From Pseudomonas campi (GTDB lineage Bacteria; Pseudomonadota; Gammaproteobacteria; Pseudomonadales; Pseudomonadaceae), in NCBI RefSeq assembly GCF_013200955.2, contig NZ_CP053697.2, positions 2,604,001 to 2,668,000 of the forward strand: DNA of 64,000 bases. Reading direction: 5' to 3'. Below, one piece after another: positions 62,933 through 64,000 of the stretch. Numbering within the stretch: the first letter of the stretch is position 1; each line of letters opens with the position of its first letter. Made by a program: the position numbers and the translations under genes. The notes beneath the pieces were generated by a model. It was given only the letters and a program-made list of their open reading frames with translations, made no database searches and was not told the DNA's origin.

Positions 62933-63513
62933 GCGGATACCTCCTCGGCCGAAGCCGGATCGGCCAGCAGCCGACGCAACTTGTTCAACGCGTAACGCAG
63001 ACGACTCTTCACGGTTTCCGCCGGGGTCTGGGTGAGGTCGGCAATCTCGTGCAGTTCCAGATCACCATGGGCGCGCAGCAGGAACACCTCGCGCTGCTCC
63101 TCGGGCAAATCGGCCAGGGCCGCCTGCAGGCGCTCCTGGTCACGACTGAGCAGCAGTTGCTGCTCGGGTCCGGGGCCCGGATCGGCGCTGGCGTGCTGCT
63201 GCTCGTCGTACTCATCGAGCTTTCCCTGGTGGCGACCGGACTTGCGCCAGTGGTCGATCAGGCGGTTACGCGCGATCTGGTACAGCCAGGTCTTGAACAG
63301 CACCGCCTCGCGTTGCTCGCTGGCGCTGCGGATCAGGCTCATCCAGGTGTCCTGGAACACCTCCTCGGCCAGGGCATGGTCGCCACACAGGCCCAGCAGG
63401 AAACGAAACAGGCCGAGGCGATGGCGCTCGTACAGCTGCGCAAAGGCCCCGGCATCACCTTGGCGATAACGCCGCAACAAGGCGGCGTCATCGTCTCTGA
63501 GGGGTTGGTTCAA
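62929..63513 (-). CDS. ECF-type RNA polymerase sigma factor
   Basis: 194 aa from TTG 63513, directly after the VWA gene stop (TAATTG) with AGGA upstream. Region 2: AQLYERHRLGLFRFLLGLCGDHALAEEVFQDTWMSLIR. Region 4: LPEEQREVFLLRAHGDLELHEIADLTQTPAETVKSRLRYALNKLR. No anti-sigma fused. Three-gene order VWA-sigma-anti-sigma on the minus strand. Its regulon is not evident from this window. Confidence 0.9.
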   Translation of the reverse strand: MNQPLRDDDAALLRRYRQGDAGAFAQLYERHRLGLFRFLLGLCGDHALAEEVFQDTWMSLIRSASEQREAVLFKTWLYQIARNRLIDHWRKSGRHQGKLDEYDEQQHASADPGPGPEQQLLLSRDQERLQAALADLPEEQREVFLLRAHGDLELHEIADLTQTPAETVKSRLRYALNKLRRLLADPASAEEVSA

Positions 63514-64000
63514 TTAGTCGATCCTGACTTGAACGTTTTGCGGAGTTTGCAGGCTTTGCGCAAGCTCCACCAGTTGCACGAACTCGGCACGCAGGCCGTA
63601 GCGGTCCTCGCCCTTGGCGCCACGGGCCAGCTTGGCGCTATCCGCCAGGCCGAACTCGCCGGTGTATTTGCCCTCCTTGAGCTGCTGAGCGAAAGCAGCC
63701 ACGGCGGCGGCGAAGCGCAGGTCCTCGCTGGCCTGGGCGATCGGGGTGACACGCTCGCCCTTGTCGATCGGCACCTCGACCAGTTTGCTGCTGCCACCCT
63801 CTGGCGCCTTGTAGCGCAGGCGCAGCCAGGCGATCTCGCCGGGTTTGCCCGCGCCCTTGCCAGCCTCGGCGTAGCGCAGCGGCTCCAGCCAGCCCTCGGC
63901 GCCGACCGGGACGATTTCATACAGCGCGGTGACCGTGTGCCCGGCACCGATCTCGCCGGCGTCGATCTTGTCGTTGCTGAAGTCCTCGCGCTTCAGCGCG
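63514..64000 (-). CDS. VWA domain-containing protein, C-terminal part (5' end outside window)
   Basis: Only the last ~161 codons are present; the frame is open to the right window edge. The visible part (HTVTALYEIVPVG, IAWLRLRYKAPEGGSSKLVEVPIDKG, FAAAVAAFAQQLKEGKYTG, LRAEFVQLVELAQSL) matches the C-terminal DUF3520 domain of YfbK-type von Willebrand factor A proteins. The metal-ion adhesion site would lie upstream. Upstream member of the sigma/anti-sigma operon, with its stop abutting the sigma start. Confidence 0.82.
   Translation of the reverse strand, partial: ALKREDFSNDKIDAGEIGAGHTVTALYEIVPVGAEGWLEPLRYAEAGKGAGKPGEIAWLRLRYKAPEGGSSKLVEVPIDKGERVTPIAQASEDLRFAAAVAAFAQQLKEGKYTGEFGLADSAKLARGAKGEDRYGLRAEFVQLVELAQSLQTPQNVQVRID

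Noticed and set aside
60368..62995. 875-codon plus-strand frame opposite the propeller-like and anti-sigma genes
   Set aside because: Shadow frame; the minus strand has signal helices, Shine-Dalgarno sites and overlapping start/stop coupling.

Overview
The window is a high-GC gammaproteobacterial chromosome segment, almost certainly Pseudomonas. The order dcd, apbC, metG, rnfABCDGE-nth, a PA3496-type gene, gloA, argG, motY, pyrC, rnt, bfd matches the conserved P. aeruginosa core. The atuRABCDEFG terpene cluster and several families of Pseudomonas-style REP palindromes support the same placement. No rRNA, tRNA, CRISPR array, phage module or intact transposase was seen.

Layout. 1-4.7 kb: the end of an AI-2E-type permease, then an efflux operon (NodT-family outer membrane factor, HlyD-family adaptor, DUF2955 membrane protein) with a small K+ channel gene. 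4.7-16.9 kb: a periplasmic protein, dcd, apbC, metG, the Rnf complex, nth and a PA3496-family gene. 16.9-23.4 kb: a GAF-GGDEF diguanylate cyclase, gloA, argG, motY, pyrC, rnt, bfd and a YgdI/YgdR-type lipoprotein. 23.4-33.4 kb: a nitrate-assimilation regulon in two blocks, nasS-nasT and nrtA-nrtB-nrtD, separated by a PLP decarboxylase, alaC and small genes. 33.5-38.9 kb: a MAPEG protein, a LysR regulator, an alpha/beta hydrolase, and a CBS-domain histidine kinase with a double-receiver regulator. 39.2-43.4 kb: eutBC, a DUF2897 protein and two tandem solute-binding-protein paralogues. 43.5-53.7 kb: the divergent atuR / atuABCDEFG cluster. 53.9-64 kb: an ESPR-type autotransporter, a PiuC-like dioxygenase, an eroded region, two lipoproteins, a membrane-anchored propeller-like protein, and an ECF sigma / anti-sigma / VWA operon cut by the window end.

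The most interesting logic is in the nitrate genes. Both nasS and nrtA are preceded by a near-consensus sigma-54 promoter and then by a leader with two hexanucleotide-loop hairpins. In each leader both loops have A at position 1 and G at position 4, and the second hairpin overlaps the 5' arm of an intrinsic terminator. That is the RNA architecture recognised by ANTAR proteins, and the window encodes the ANTAR protein NasT and its nitrate-sensing partner NasS. The data suggest that NasT antiterminates the transporter operon and also its own operon.

A second theme is repeats. A 146-204 bp MITE-like element with imperfect terminal inverted repeats occurs three times, and in every copy one terminus supplies or abuts the stop codon of a neighbouring gene. 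Several REP families sit inside operons (rnf, atu), and one carries the rnfC stop codon. The atu control region holds two palindromic operators that together form a nearly perfect 24-bp inverted repeat.
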